A stretch of 64,000 bases of DNA from Knufia peltigerae (GCA_030247855.1 JAPDRN010000054.1:124001-188000); one strand, 5' to 3'. Shown: positions 44,499 through 53,724, counted from the first letter of the stretch. Numbers and translations: made by a program. Notes: generated by a model not told the origin, from the letters alone.

Positions 44499-44561
44499 GT
44501 GTGGACCAACGGTCCACACCCACACCATTCAAGGGTGTGCGGACCAACGGTCCACACCTAC
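44499..44561 (-). repeat. Two SMAG-like elements, direct tandem, overlapping the thrE stop
   Basis: Units at 44499-44523 and 44538-44561, both on the minus strand, have GTGGACC/GGTCCAC-type stems. The second begins with GTAG at the thrE end: its TAG is the stop codon of thrE. The first unit has GTGG in place of GTAG. Confidence 0.8.
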
Positions 44562-45817
44562 AGCGTCTTGCGCGCCGGCATCAGCAGGTTGCCGAACAGC
44601 AGGCCGGCGACCAGCGCCATCACCACGTTCAACACGGTCAGGAACACACCCTGGCCGGCACCCACGTCCTGTTGCTGGACCAGGGTCAGCACGCCCCGCA
44701 GGCTGGTGCTGCCAGGCACCATCATGATGATGCCCGGCAAGCGGATGATCGCGCCGGGTCGGCCGACCACGCGCCCGAACAGGTTGCCGCCAGCGGTCAG
44801 CAGCATCGCCGACAGGAAGATGCCGGCCGGCGTACCCCAGGCATGACCACCAAATTTGGAGATCGCGTAACCGGCCACCGAGGCGGCGATCACCCACGGA
44901 TAGTCGCGACGATTGGCCTTGAACAACATCGCGAAGGCGAACGCCGCCGTCAGCAACGAGCCCCACTCCACCCACGGCCCCTGTGGTCGCGAGGCACGGA
45001 TCATCGGGTCCAGCCCCAGCACATCGGCCAGGGTCACCGCGATCATCGCGCCGACACTGAGCTTCATGATCGTGGTCAGCGCGCCGGCAAAGCGCGCCGT
45101 GCCGGACACCCAGTGCTGGCTGGCCAGCTCATTGACCGCATTGGTCAGTGACATGCCCGGCAACAGCACCACCAGCGAAGCGATGATCACCGTGTTGAGA
45201 TTCAGGGCGCCCACGAACGTGGCAACCACGGTGGCGACCAGGCCGGCCAACAGCGCCGCCAGCGCTTCGGCCGCTTCGCGGCTGGCCGGGCGCTTGTCGG
45301 TGACCATGCCGAGCAGGCCGATCAACAGGCCGATGACGCCGGCCGTGGCGATATCCAGCCACGGCAGCTTCCACATGCCCGCCACGCCGGCCGCACCGAG
45401 GGTGAAGGACAGGATGGTGCGCAGCTTGCCGCGTCGGCCCGGATCCTTGTCCAGCTGGCGCAGCGCGGTGTGGCCCTGGGCGATGCTCATGCGGCCGTTG
45501 GCCACTTCCTCGGCGATTCCGTCAGCCACGCTGAGCTTGTGCAGGTCGTTCTCGCCGGGCGCCAGCCGGATTACCCGGGTGATGTCACTGGAGCCGATGG
45601 CCTGCGCCGGATCGCTGAAACTGAGGATGATGCCGGTGGGGTTCGACCACGGTTCACAATCCAGATCGAGCTGCCGGGCCAATGCAACCACCGCCGCTTC
45701 CAGGCGCTGGGCCGTTGTGCCGTAGCTGTGCAGGCGGCCGGCGATCTCGGAAACAAAGGCCACGCGCTGCGCGTAGGTGGCCTGGGGCGTGGGGATCGTG
45801 TGAGCGTCTGCGGACAT
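44558..45817 (-). CDS. Threonine/serine exporter family protein (ThrE, fused domains)
   Basis: An inner-membrane exporter of 419 residues. The N-terminal soluble part (about 1-125) holds the conserved EIAGRLHSYGTTAQRLE; then come about ten membrane segments in two blocks, ThrE/YjjP-like (about 130-270) and YjjB-like (about 285-415). The motif LLPGMSLTNAVNELASQHWVSGTARF in the first block is typical of the family. In E. coli the two parts are separate proteins (YjjP, YjjB). Substrate threonine/serine is inferred from the family only. The TAG stop is formed by a REP element. Confidence 0.87.
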   Translation of the reverse strand: MSADAHTIPTPQATYAQRVAFVSEIAGRLHSYGTTAQRLEAAVVALARQLDLDCEPWSNPTGIILSFSDPAQAIGSSDITRVIRLAPGENDLHKLSVADGIAEEVANGRMSIAQGHTALRQLDKDPGRRGKLRTILSFTLGAAGVAGMWKLPWLDIATAGVIGLLIGLLGMVTDKRPASREAAEALAALLAGLVATVVATFVGALNLNTVIIASLVVLLPGMSLTNAVNELASQHWVSGTARFAGALTTIMKLSVGAMIAVTLADVLGLDPMIRASRPQGPWVEWGSLLTAAFAFAMLFKANRRDYPWVIAASVAGYAISKFGGHAWGTPAGIFLSAMLLTAGGNLFGRVVGRPGAIIRLPGIIMMVPGSTSLRGVLTLVQQQDVGAGQGVFLTVLNVVMALVAGLLFGNLLMPARKTL

Positions 45818-45909
45818 GCGCCGTAGTATTACCTACGTCAGGCTCTGCTGGAGAAATTCATCCTGGTTCGACGCGACGTGCAATTCAGAACGGTTATGCT
45901 GCGACCCGA

Positions 45910-47031
45910 ATGGCCCCCATGACCCCGACCCACGCCCCCCAGCTCGAACAGGACGCTCAGGATCCGGGACTGATCCGGCTGTCCGGCCACTGGACCCTGA
46001 AGACCGCGCTGGCCGCGGCCGACGTGCTGCGTGGCGTTCCGGACACGCTGACCGGCATCGACGCCACCGGCATCGAGCTGCTCGACTCGGCCGGCGTGCT
46101 GCAAGTGCTGCGCGTCGCCCATCGCGCTGACCTGAGCGAAGACGCACTGCGGTTCCGCCCGGACCACCAGGCGCTGGTGTGCACCATCGAAGAAGTGGCC
46201 GACGACCGCCCGAAGCCGAAGCGTGACTTCGGCGTGCTGGCGGCGCTGGAGCGGCTGGGCGTCAGCGTCCATGCAACGGGCCACAACATCAAGGCGCTGT
46301 GCAGCTTCCTCGGTGAGAACCTGGTCAAGGCCGCACGCCTGGTCAAGGAACCCCGACGTTTCCGCCTGACCGCGACCGTGCACCAGATGGAACAGGTCGG
46401 GCTGGACGCGGTGCCACTGGTAGCGCTGCTGTCCTACCTGGTCGGCGCAGTGATCGCCTTCCTTGGCTCGACCATCCTGCGCGATTTCGGCGCGGAGATC
46501 TTCGTGGTCGAACTGGTCAACATCGCCTTCCTGCGCGAATTCGCGGTGCTGCTGACCGCGATCGTGCTGGCCGGACGCACCGCCAGTGCCTTCACCGCGC
46601 AGATCGGTGCGATGAAGGCACGCGAGGAAATCGATGCGATGCGCACCCTCGGGCTCGACCCCATCGACCTGCTGGTGCTGCCGCGCCTGGTCGCGCTGCT
46701 GGTGACGCTGCCGCTGTTGACCTTCATCGCGATGGTCGCCGGCCTGGCTGGCGGCATCACCGTCGGCGCGTTCGACCTCGACATTCCGCCGCAGATGTAC
46801 ATCGCGCGCATGCACGACACGATGGAAGTGCGGCACATGCTGGTGGGCCTGTCCAAGGCGCCGGTATTTGCGCTGGTGATCGGCCTGATCGGCTGCCTGG
46901 AAGGCCTGAAGGTGGAAGGCACCGCGCAGTCGGTTGGCGAGCGCACCACCTCCAGCGTGGTGCAGACGATCTCGCTGGTGATCATCATCGACGCCTTCGC
47001 GGCGTTGTGGTTCATGCATATGGACTGGTGA
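45910..47031 (+). CDS. Mla-type permease with N-terminal STAS domain (MlaB-MlaE fusion)
   Basis: A permease of an MCE-type lipid ABC transporter, 373 residues. Residues about 15-100 look like a STAS domain (IRLSGHWTLKTALAAADVL ... GIDATGIELLDSAGVLQVL), the role played by the separate MlaB protein in E. coli. Residues about 110-373 are the MlaE permease, with five or so membrane segments and the family motif IGAMKAREEIDAMRTLGLDPI. An ATG three codons downstream is also possible; no clear Shine-Dalgarno. First gene of a four-gene operon with ATPase, MCE protein and lipoprotein; divergent from thrE (92 bp). Confidence 0.9.
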   Translation: MAPMTPTHAPQLEQDAQDPGLIRLSGHWTLKTALAAADVLRGVPDTLTGIDATGIELLDSAGVLQVLRVAHRADLSEDALRFRPDHQALVCTIEEVADDRPKPKRDFGVLAALERLGVSVHATGHNIKALCSFLGENLVKAARLVKEPRRFRLTATVHQMEQVGLDAVPLVALLSYLVGAVIAFLGSTILRDFGAEIFVVELVNIAFLREFAVLLTAIVLAGRTASAFTAQIGAMKAREEIDAMRTLGLDPIDLLVLPRLVALLVTLPLLTFIAMVAGLAGGITVGAFDLDIPPQMYIARMHDTMEVRHMLVGLSKAPVFALVIGLIGCLEGLKVEGTAQSVGERTTSSVVQTISLVIIIDAFAALWFMHMDW

Positions 47032-47032
47032 C

Positions 47033-47860
47033 ATGAGCACGCATCCGACCCCCGAAGAAGTGCCCATGCAGGACGACGACGGCCACGACCTGGCCATCCG
47101 CGTGCGTGGGCTGGTCAACCGCTTTGGCAGCCAGACCGTGCACGAAGGGCTGGACCTGGACGTGCGCCGTGGCGAAATCCTTGGCGTGGTGGGTGGCTCG
47201 GGCACCGGCAAATCGGTGCTGATGCGCTCGATCCTGGGCCTGCGTGTGCCCGATGAAGGGCAGATCGAGGTCCTTGGCCGCGACGCACGCGCCGATGATG
47301 CCGAGAGCCGCCTGCATATCGAGCGCAACACCGGCGTGCTGTTCCAGGACGGCGCCCTGTTCTCGTCGCTGACCGTCGGCGAGAACGTGCAGGTGCCATT
47401 GAAGGAACACCACCGTGAACTGCCCGAGCGCTGGCATTACGAACTGGCCCTGCTGAAGGTGAAACTGGCCGGACTGCCCGCCGATGCGATCAACAAGCTG
47501 CCCTCGCAGTTGTCTGGCGGCATGCGCAAGCGCGCCGGCCTAGCACGGGCGCTGGCGCTGGATCCGCCGCTGCTGTTCCTGGATGAACCCACCGCCGGTC
47601 TGGACCCGATCGGTGCGGCCGCGTTCGACCGCCTGATCAAGACCCTGCAGGAAGCGCTGGGGCTGACCGTGTTCCTGATCACCCACGACCTGGACACGCT
47701 GTATGCCATCTGCGACCGGGTGGCGGTCATCGCCGACCGCAAGGTGGTGGCCAATGCGCCGCTGCCGGAAATCGAGAGACTGGATCATCCGTGGATCCAG
47801 GAATACTTCCACGGACCCCGCGCGCGCGCCGCGCGTGGCGAACAGATCGAGAGTGCCTGA
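47033..47860 (+). CDS. MCE/Mla-type ABC transporter ATP-binding protein (MlaF-like)
   Basis: It has 275 residues, starting one base after the permease stop. Walker A is GGSGTGKS (about residue 58), the Q-loop is GVLFQDGALFSSLTV, the ABC signature is LSGGMRKRAGLARALA, and Walker B is LLFLDEPTAGLDPI, with His in ITHDLDTLY. The 'LSGGM+KR' signature and Q-loop are those of MlaF rather than of importers. It energises lipid movement between inner and outer membrane together with its neighbours. Confidence 0.94.
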   Translation: MSTHPTPEEVPMQDDDGHDLAIRVRGLVNRFGSQTVHEGLDLDVRRGEILGVVGGSGTGKSVLMRSILGLRVPDEGQIEVLGRDARADDAESRLHIERNTGVLFQDGALFSSLTVGENVQVPLKEHHRELPERWHYELALLKVKLAGLPADAINKLPSQLSGGMRKRAGLARALALDPPLLFLDEPTAGLDPIGAAAFDRLIKTLQEALGLTVFLITHDLDTLYAICDRVAVIADRKVVANAPLPEIERLDHPWIQEYFHGPRARAARGEQIESA

Positions 47861-47863
47861 GCC

Positions 47864-48790
47864 ATGGAAACGAAAGCCAACTACGTGCTGATCGGCGCGT
47901 TCACCCTGATCACCGGCCTGGCCCTGCTGGCCTTCGGCCTATGGGCCGCCAAGTACTCCTCCGACCGCACCTGGCAGGAATACCGCGTGGTGTTCCGCGA
48001 GGCAGTGACCGGCCTGTCGGTCGGCAGCCCGGTGCAGTACAACGGCATCGCGGTGGGCTCGATCACCGAACTGAACCTGGTGCCGGACGATCCGCGCCAG
48101 GTGGTCGCACGCATCCGCCTGAACTCGACCACGCCGGTCAAGACCGATACCCGCGCCAAGCTGGCGATCACCAGCCTGACCGGCCCGTCGATCATCCAGC
48201 TCAGCGGCGGAACGCCGCAGTCGCCGGCGCTGACCACGGTCAACAAGGATCCGGCACCGATCATCCCGACCACGCCGTCGGCGCTGCAGAACATCACCGA
48301 CGTGGCCAACCGCATCGTCGAGCGCATGGACCAGATCCTCAGCGACCGCAACGTCGCCTCGATCAATGCCACCCTGGCCAACCTGGAAACGATCAGTGGC
48401 GGACTGGCCGACCGTGACCAGGGCACGCAGTCACTGCTGCTCAGCGCGCGCGATGCCGCGCGCAGCCTGGACACCACCCTGAAGACCACCAACGGCACCA
48501 TCGAGCGCCTGGACAAGAACCTGGTGCAGCAGCTGCCGGGCATCATCGACAAGCTCGACGCCACCCTGGCCAAGCTTGATTCGGCCGCCGGCAATGCCGA
48601 TTCGATCCTCGGCGAGAACCGCGCCGCCATCAACAGCTTCGCCAATGACGGCCTGGGCCAGCTCGGCCCGACGCTGGGTGAACTGCGTGGCCTGATCCGC
48701 GACCTGCGGCGGGTCAGCGACCGCCTCGAGAACAACCCCGCGCGCTACCTGCTCGGCCGCGACGCCCCGAAGGAGTTCGAACCCAAATGA
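47864..48790 (+). CDS. MCE domain lipid-transport protein (MlaD-like)
   Basis: It has 308 residues. One N-terminal membrane anchor (NYVLIGAFTLITGLALLAFGLWAA, about 5-28) is followed by the MCE domain (about 38-115, with YRVVFREAVTGLSVGSPVQYNGIAVGSI). The C-terminal half is helical and coiled (RMDQILSDRNVASINATLANLETISGG and later heptads), which could form a tube as in larger MCE proteins. Longer than E. coli MlaD (about 180 residues). It overlaps the next gene by 4 bp. Confidence 0.92.
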   Translation: METKANYVLIGAFTLITGLALLAFGLWAAKYSSDRTWQEYRVVFREAVTGLSVGSPVQYNGIAVGSITELNLVPDDPRQVVARIRLNSTTPVKTDTRAKLAITSLTGPSIIQLSGGTPQSPALTTVNKDPAPIIPTTPSALQNITDVANRIVERMDQILSDRNVASINATLANLETISGGLADRDQGTQSLLLSARDAARSLDTTLKTTNGTIERLDKNLVQQLPGIIDKLDATLAKLDSAAGNADSILGENRAAINSFANDGLGQLGPTLGELRGLIRDLRRVSDRLENNPARYLLGRDAPKEFEPK

Positions 48791-49428
48791 GCCCGACCAC
48801 CCTTCCGCGCCTGTTGCTGGCAGCGTCGCTGGCCACCCTGCTGGGTGGCTGCTCGATCCTCGGCAGCGGCGACAAGAACCCCGTCACCCTGTATTCGCCG
48901 GCCGTGCAGGTCAAGGTCGACCCCAGCTGGCCGCAGGCCGACTGGCAACTGGTGCTGGCCAAGCCCAGCGCCGCGCGCATGGTCGACAGCCCGCGCATCA
49001 ACGTGCGGCCGACGCCGTCGGAGCTGGAGATCTACAAGGGCGCCAGCTGGGCACAGCCGGCCACCGACATGATCGAAGACACCCTGCTGCGTGGCTTCGA
49101 GGATTCCGGCCGCATCCACGGCGTGGCCCGCGTTGCCGCCGGCATCCGCGCCGACTACAAGCTGTCCACCGACATCCGTCGCTTCGAATCGGATTACCAG
49201 GGCCAGGCAACGCCGACGGTCGTCATCGAGATCAACGCCAAGCTGATCGACGTCACCAACCAGCGCGTGGTCGCCGACCGCACCTTCCGCCAGCTGCAGC
49301 CGGTGGGCAGCACCGATGTGTCGGCAGTGGCCGCCGCCTTCGAGCGTGGCCTGCAGCAGGTGGCACATGACGTGGTGGGCTGGACGCTGACCAGCGGGCA
49401 GAATGACAAGCAGACGCTGAAGCGCTGA
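48787..49428 (+). CDS. ABC-type transport auxiliary lipoprotein (PqiC/YmbA-like)
   Basis: It has 213 residues and overlaps the MCE gene as ATGA. The lipoprotein signal has lipobox LGGC (Cys22). The mature part has the ABC-transport-auxiliary layout: an N-terminal VTLYSP segment, SPRINVRPTPSELEIYKGASWAQPATDMIEDTLLRGFEDSG near residue 70-108, and beta strands ending FERGLQQVAHDVVGW. Such lipoproteins are expected on the periplasmic side of the outer membrane as docking partners of MCE tunnels. No mlaC-type carrier gene is in the operon. Confidence 0.87.
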   Translation: MSPTTLPRLLLAASLATLLGGCSILGSGDKNPVTLYSPAVQVKVDPSWPQADWQLVLAKPSAARMVDSPRINVRPTPSELEIYKGASWAQPATDMIEDTLLRGFEDSGRIHGVARVAAGIRADYKLSTDIRRFESDYQGQATPTVVIEINAKLIDVTNQRVVADRTFRQLQPVGSTDVSAVAAAFERGLQQVAHDVVGWTLTSGQNDKQTLKR

Positions 49429-49470
49429 TCTGTTTCCGCTGATTGCGCCGGGCCTGGTCCTGCGAAACGG

Positions 49471-49493
49471 GTAGATCCACGCCATGCGTGGAT
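49471..49493 (+). repeat. SMAG element
   Basis: GTAG followed by an ATCCACGC/GCGTGGAT stem, between the convergent lipoprotein and AlkB-like genes; same subtype as the pair at 41734-41823. Confidence 0.9.
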
Positions 49494-49512
49494 GAATCGT
49501 CCGGGACCGTCG

Positions 49513-50121
49513 TCAGGTCCGCGGCGTGATCCAGCGGAATGTAAGGTTGATGCGTTCGCCCTGCACCCGCGCCATCTTGGGCAAAGCGTGCTGGTAGTGG
49601 CGCTGGGTAGCGCCGCCCATCAGCAGCAGGTCGCCATGAGCCAGCAGGAATTCCGCCTTGCGCGTGGTGTCATCACGACGGCGCAGCAGGAATCGCCGTG
49701 CCGCGCCGAGGCTCAACGAAGCAATCAAAGGCGCCGGCCCCAGCTCGGGCTCGTCGTCGCTGTGCCAGCCCATGTAGTCGCCTCCGCCGCGGTAGCGGTT
49801 GAGCAGTACGCTGTTGAAGCGGCCGAGGCCCTCGGCCTGCAGCCGGTCGCGCAGCGCGGACAGCCGCGGCGGCCACGGATGGGGCACGAACTCGGCACCT
49901 GAATAGCGGTAGCGCGCCTGCGGATCGCCGATCCAGCAACTGAGCCGTGGTGAATCCACCCAGTTGCCGAACATGCGGATGCGGTGGGTTTCCCAGGAAA
50001 TCTCGGCCTGCAGCACCTGGTGCAGCACGTCGGCCTGCCCACCAGGCAACCAGCCGGGCAGGTGACGGACATCGGCATCATTGAGATCATCTGGTCCAGG
50101 CGGGAACAGCACAGATCGCAC
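49513..50121 (-). CDS. AlkB-like 2-oxoglutarate/Fe(II) dioxygenase
   Basis: Probably repairs alkylated bases in DNA or RNA by oxidative demethylation. It has 202 residues, similar in size to ABH2/ABH3-type AlkB proteins. Visible active-site parts are NSVLLNRYRGGGDYMGWHSDDE (iron ligands His and Asp), HALPK (second His) and RINLTFR (Arg for 2-oxoglutarate). YSGAEFVPHPWPPRLSALRDRL matches the substrate-side segment. It is divergent from the large polysaccharide gene and monocistronic as far as seen. The exact start is uncertain. Confidence 0.9.
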   Translation of the reverse strand: MRSVLFPPGPDDLNDADVRHLPGWLPGGQADVLHQVLQAEISWETHRIRMFGNWVDSPRLSCWIGDPQARYRYSGAEFVPHPWPPRLSALRDRLQAEGLGRFNSVLLNRYRGGGDYMGWHSDDEPELGPAPLIASLSLGAARRFLLRRRDDTTRKAEFLLAHGDLLLMGGATQRHYQHALPKMARVQGERINLTFRWITPRT

Positions 50122-50275
50122 TTCCAGAGGGTACGGCGACCCAGCATGCCCGATTTGCCCGGTTCAGGTGCACACGGGACAATGTTCCCCTCTTCCGGCC
50201 TGAAGCCTCGATGCATCCGATGTCTTCCATCACGTCCCCCCAGCCCACCTGGGCTTCCTTGACGGCGAAGTTTCG

Positions 50276-53098
50276 ATGAGGCTGAAGCGCTACATCGACG
50301 CTGCGCGACGCTCGGTGCAGCAACACGGGGGAGGTCTGGCTGGCCTCCGGTCGGTGCTGGCCCGTGCGGTCAAAGTACTGCGTGCGATGGGCGTGCGCGG
50401 ACTGCTGGCGCGCCTGCGCGCAGCCAGCACAGTACGCAGGCGCGTTGCTGAACCACTGGATGTGCAGGCGCTGCCTGAGCCTGTCCCGCTGGAGGAATTG
50501 CAGATGCAGGTGGGCGTGATGGCACATGTCTTCTACGCCGATCTGATCGACGAATTCGCGCAGGTGCTTGCCAGGATGCCGTTGCCCTTCACGCTGCTGG
50601 TATCGGTGATGGACGCGGCCGCCGAAGCCCAGGCTCGTGAACGGTTTGGCCGACTGGCCAACGTGTGTACGCTGGTCATCAAGCAGGTACCCAACCGGGG
50701 CAGGGACATCGCGCCGTTGCTGGTTGCGTTCCGCGAAGAAGTGCTGAGTATGGATGTAATCTGCCACATCCATACAAAGAAGTCGTTGTACACGGGCAGC
50801 GAGCAGGAGCGGTGGCGCCACTACCTGCTTGACAGCCTGCTTGGCTCTTCCGAGCGCATCGCTTGGATCCTGGGTACCCTGCAGGCCGATCCGAAGGTGG
50901 GGTTGGTGTACCCGGAAAGCTACCAGGGTGTTCCACTGTGGGCCCATACTTGGCTCAGCAATGGGCCGGCGTGCGACGCATTGGCGCAGCAGCTTGGCAT
51001 CGCACTCGACCACCAGCGTTACATCGATTTTCCCGCCGGTTCGATGTTCTGGGCCCGCGTTGATGCTCTGCGCCCGCTGTATCAGCTGGACCTTCCGCTG
51101 CTGGCATTCCCGCCCGAGCAGGGGCAGGTGGACGGTACCCTGCAACACGCAGTGGAACGGATGTTCGGCGTGATCACACGCCACCAGGGCTATCGCCTGG
51201 GCATCCTGCCGGTGGATGGCCGATTTACCCTGGAGACCGAGGGCGAACGCAATGTCGTTGACCTTCTGCAGGCGCCGCTATCGGAGCGGTTGCAGATGGC
51301 TGCGTTGAACGCAAGGCTGGTCACGGTCGACATCTTCGACACACTGGTCACGCGCGCATTCCTGACCCCTGCGGGAGCGCGGGAACACCTGGCCTGGCGC
51401 CTGCAGCAGACCCTGGCGGTGACCGGTTTCAGCACGCAACGTGCCTCCGTCGAGAACCAGCTGCGCGAGCAGTTGCGGCGCGACCCTACCCTGGCCGAAA
51501 TCCACACCCGCCTGGCTGATCGGCTGGGGCTGCCCGGCGTGACGGCCGACACGCTGATCGAGGCCGAGCGCGCGCACGAACGCGCGGTGCTGCAGCCCCG
51601 GCGCGGCGTACTGGCGGCCTTGCAGCAGACGCGCCTGGTTCCGCTGACCGTATTTTCCGATATGTACCTGTCCACGACCGACATGCAGATCGTGCTGCCA
51701 CCATCCGTGCAGGCCGAGATCGGGCATTGGTGGATTTCATGCGAAACCGGCCTGCGCAAGGATTCCAAGGCCAGCTGGCAGCAGATCGCACAGCGGGAAG
51801 ATCGTAGCGATGGGCGCTGGCTGCACATAGGCGACAACGAACACGCCGATATCCAGATGCCGCAGCTGGCGGGGCTGCTGTCGCCGGTGCACGTGCTGCG
51901 CCCCTCGGCTCTGCTGGATGTCATTCCCGCGCTGCGCCCGCTGCGGCATGGTCATGGTGCCGAAGCGGCGTGGCCCGAACAGCTGTGGCGGGGGCTGGTG
52001 GCCAATCGTTTCGCAGAGCTTCTGGACACAGCGCCACAGCAGCTGTCGGGTCGTCCGGAACTGCAGCCCTCCATGCTGGGCTATGTGGTGTTGGGTCCGT
52101 TTGTACTGGATTTCCTGCTGCACGCCACTGGCATCGCGCACCGCAGGGGCGTCGACCAGCTGCTGTTCCTGAGCCGTGAAGGCTATCTGCTTCATCAGGC
52201 ATTCGAACGTCTGCAAGGATCCCACGCGGGAGCGGCCACGCTGGTGGGCAGCTACTTCCTGGCTTCGCGTCGAGCGACCCTGCTTCCCTCCTTGCTACGC
52301 GCCGAAGATCTTCCGCGCGCACTGCAGGGAACATTCAATGGCTCACTGAGGCAGCTGTTGCAGGCACGCCTGGGCGAGGATGCAGCGGCAACTGTCGAGG
52401 CTGCGCTGCCCGGACTGATCGGGCGCGACGTCTTCCTGCCGGAGATGGCAGACGAGGTGGCGCAATGGCTGCTGCCGGCGCTGCCGGCGCTGTTGGATCT
52501 GGCCGCGCAGCAGCGCCACGCATACCGGACGTACTGGGCCGGAACCGTCGGCGAACGAACCCCCATGGTGGTCGACATCGGCTATGCCGGCAGCATCCAG
52601 CGCAACCTGGCGCAACTGCTGCAACAACCACTGGGTGGCTGCTACATGGCGCTGACGGGAGGCGCTCATGCCCTGCTGGGACATGGATGGGCTGAGGCAC
52701 GCTATGTCGATGGGCGCCTGCCCGGCAGTGATGTCGAGGGCTCCGTGCTGCTGGCCCATGATCTACTGCTGGAATCGCTGCTGGCGGCGCCGCAGGGGCA
52801 GTTCAACGGATTTGACACCGCAGCCGGCACGCAGCGCTTCGGGGCCATGGAACTCTCCACTGAAGGCATCAATGTACTCGCCGAGATACACCAGGGCGCG
52901 CTCGAATTCATCGATGATGTCTGCGCAGCGATCGGCGGGGATGTCGCCGCACTTTCATTGGACCCCCAAGGTGTCCAGCTCCCCCTTCACTGCTTGGGGA
53001 CTGGACGTTGGAACGGTGGGAGCGGGCTTGCATTGTTGGCAACAGACGATGCGTTCACCGGCCGCGGCACGGTGAACGCAAGCCCGCCATCGCCCTAA
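50276..53098 (+). CDS. Large polysaccharide biosynthesis protein: RgpF-type domain fused to HAD-like region
   Basis: It has 940 residues. The N-terminal third (about 70-320) has the features of rhamnan synthesis protein F (RgpF), with KQVPNRGRDIAPLLVAF, VICHIHTKKSLYTG and a GSMFWARVDAL motif. From about 340 a HAD-like region begins at VTVDIFDTLVTRAF (the DxFD.L motif I) with later FSDMYLSTTDM and LHIGDNEHADI (motif IV). The last third (about 600-940) is conserved-looking but unassigned, with RGVDQLLFLSREGYLLHQAF and PMVVDIGYAGSIQRNLAQLL. No signal peptide or membrane helix. Likely acts in rhamnose-containing surface glycan synthesis; inference. It overlaps the convergent scoB by 4 bp. Confidence 0.8.
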   Translation: MRLKRYIDAARRSVQQHGGGLAGLRSVLARAVKVLRAMGVRGLLARLRAASTVRRRVAEPLDVQALPEPVPLEELQMQVGVMAHVFYADLIDEFAQVLARMPLPFTLLVSVMDAAAEAQARERFGRLANVCTLVIKQVPNRGRDIAPLLVAFREEVLSMDVICHIHTKKSLYTGSEQERWRHYLLDSLLGSSERIAWILGTLQADPKVGLVYPESYQGVPLWAHTWLSNGPACDALAQQLGIALDHQRYIDFPAGSMFWARVDALRPLYQLDLPLLAFPPEQGQVDGTLQHAVERMFGVITRHQGYRLGILPVDGRFTLETEGERNVVDLLQAPLSERLQMAALNARLVTVDIFDTLVTRAFLTPAGAREHLAWRLQQTLAVTGFSTQRASVENQLREQLRRDPTLAEIHTRLADRLGLPGVTADTLIEAERAHERAVLQPRRGVLAALQQTRLVPLTVFSDMYLSTTDMQIVLPPSVQAEIGHWWISCETGLRKDSKASWQQIAQREDRSDGRWLHIGDNEHADIQMPQLAGLLSPVHVLRPSALLDVIPALRPLRHGHGAEAAWPEQLWRGLVANRFAELLDTAPQQLSGRPELQPSMLGYVVLGPFVLDFLLHATGIAHRRGVDQLLFLSREGYLLHQAFERLQGSHAGAATLVGSYFLASRRATLLPSLLRAEDLPRALQGTFNGSLRQLLQARLGEDAAATVEAALPGLIGRDVFLPEMADEVAQWLLPALPALLDLAAQQRHAYRTYWAGTVGERTPMVVDIGYAGSIQRNLAQLLQQPLGGCYMALTGGAHALLGHGWAEARYVDGRLPGSDVEGSVLLAHDLLLESLLAAPQGQFNGFDTAAGTQRFGAMELSTEGINVLAEIHQGALEFIDDVCAAIGGDVAALSLDPQGVQLPLHCLGTGRWNGGSGLALLATDDAFTGRGTVNASPPSP

Positions 53099-53724
53099 GG
53101 CGTGAACACGACGCCAGTCTTTTCCTTCAACTCATCCTCACCCACGCCCGCCGCAGTCTCCACCAGCACCAGACCGGCATCGGTCACATCGAATACCGCC
53201 AGGTCGGTGATGATGCGGTCGACCACGCCCACGCCGGTCAACGGCAGCGTGCATTCGGCCAGGATCTTGTGTTCGCCGTTCTTGGCGGTGTGCTCCATCA
53301 GCACCACCACCCGCTGTACGCCGGCCACCAGGTCCATCGCACCGCCCATGCCCTTGACCATCTTGCCGGGCACCATCCAGTTGGCCAGGTCCCCCTTGTC
53401 GGTCACCTGCATCGCACCGAGGATGGCGAGGTTGACGTGGCCACCGCGGATCATCGCAAAGCTGTCATGGCTGCCGAAGTAGCTGGCACCTGCGCGCGCG
53501 GTCACCGTCTGCTTGCCGGCATTGATCAGGTCGGCGTCCACCTCGGCCTCGGTCGGGAACGGGCCGATGCCCAGCAGGCCGTTTTCCGATTGCAGCCACA
53601 CGTCCACGCCATCGGGAATGTGATTGGCCACCAGCGTCGGCAGGCCGATGCCCAGGTTCACGTAGGCGCCATCGGTCAGTTCACGCGCAGCGCGCGCCGC
53701 CATCTCATCGCGGGTCCATGCCAT
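53095..53724 (-). CDS. scoB: 3-oxoacid CoA-transferase subunit B
   Basis: The beta subunit of succinyl-CoA:3-ketoacid CoA transferase, which activates acetoacetate. It has 209 residues from the ATG one base after the scoA stop. SENGLLGIGPFP near residue 50 carries the catalytic Glu that forms the CoA thioester. GGHVNLAILGAMQVTDKGDLANWMVP is the second conserved stretch. The stop codon (TAG) pairs base for base with the stop of the convergent RgpF-type gene. Confidence 0.94.
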   Translation of the reverse strand: MAWTRDEMAARAARELTDGAYVNLGIGLPTLVANHIPDGVDVWLQSENGLLGIGPFPTEAEVDADLINAGKQTVTARAGASYFGSHDSFAMIRGGHVNLAILGAMQVTDKGDLANWMVPGKMVKGMGGAMDLVAGVQRVVVLMEHTAKNGEHKILAECTLPLTGVGVVDRIITDLAVFDVTDAGLVLVETAAGVGEDELKEKTGVVFTP

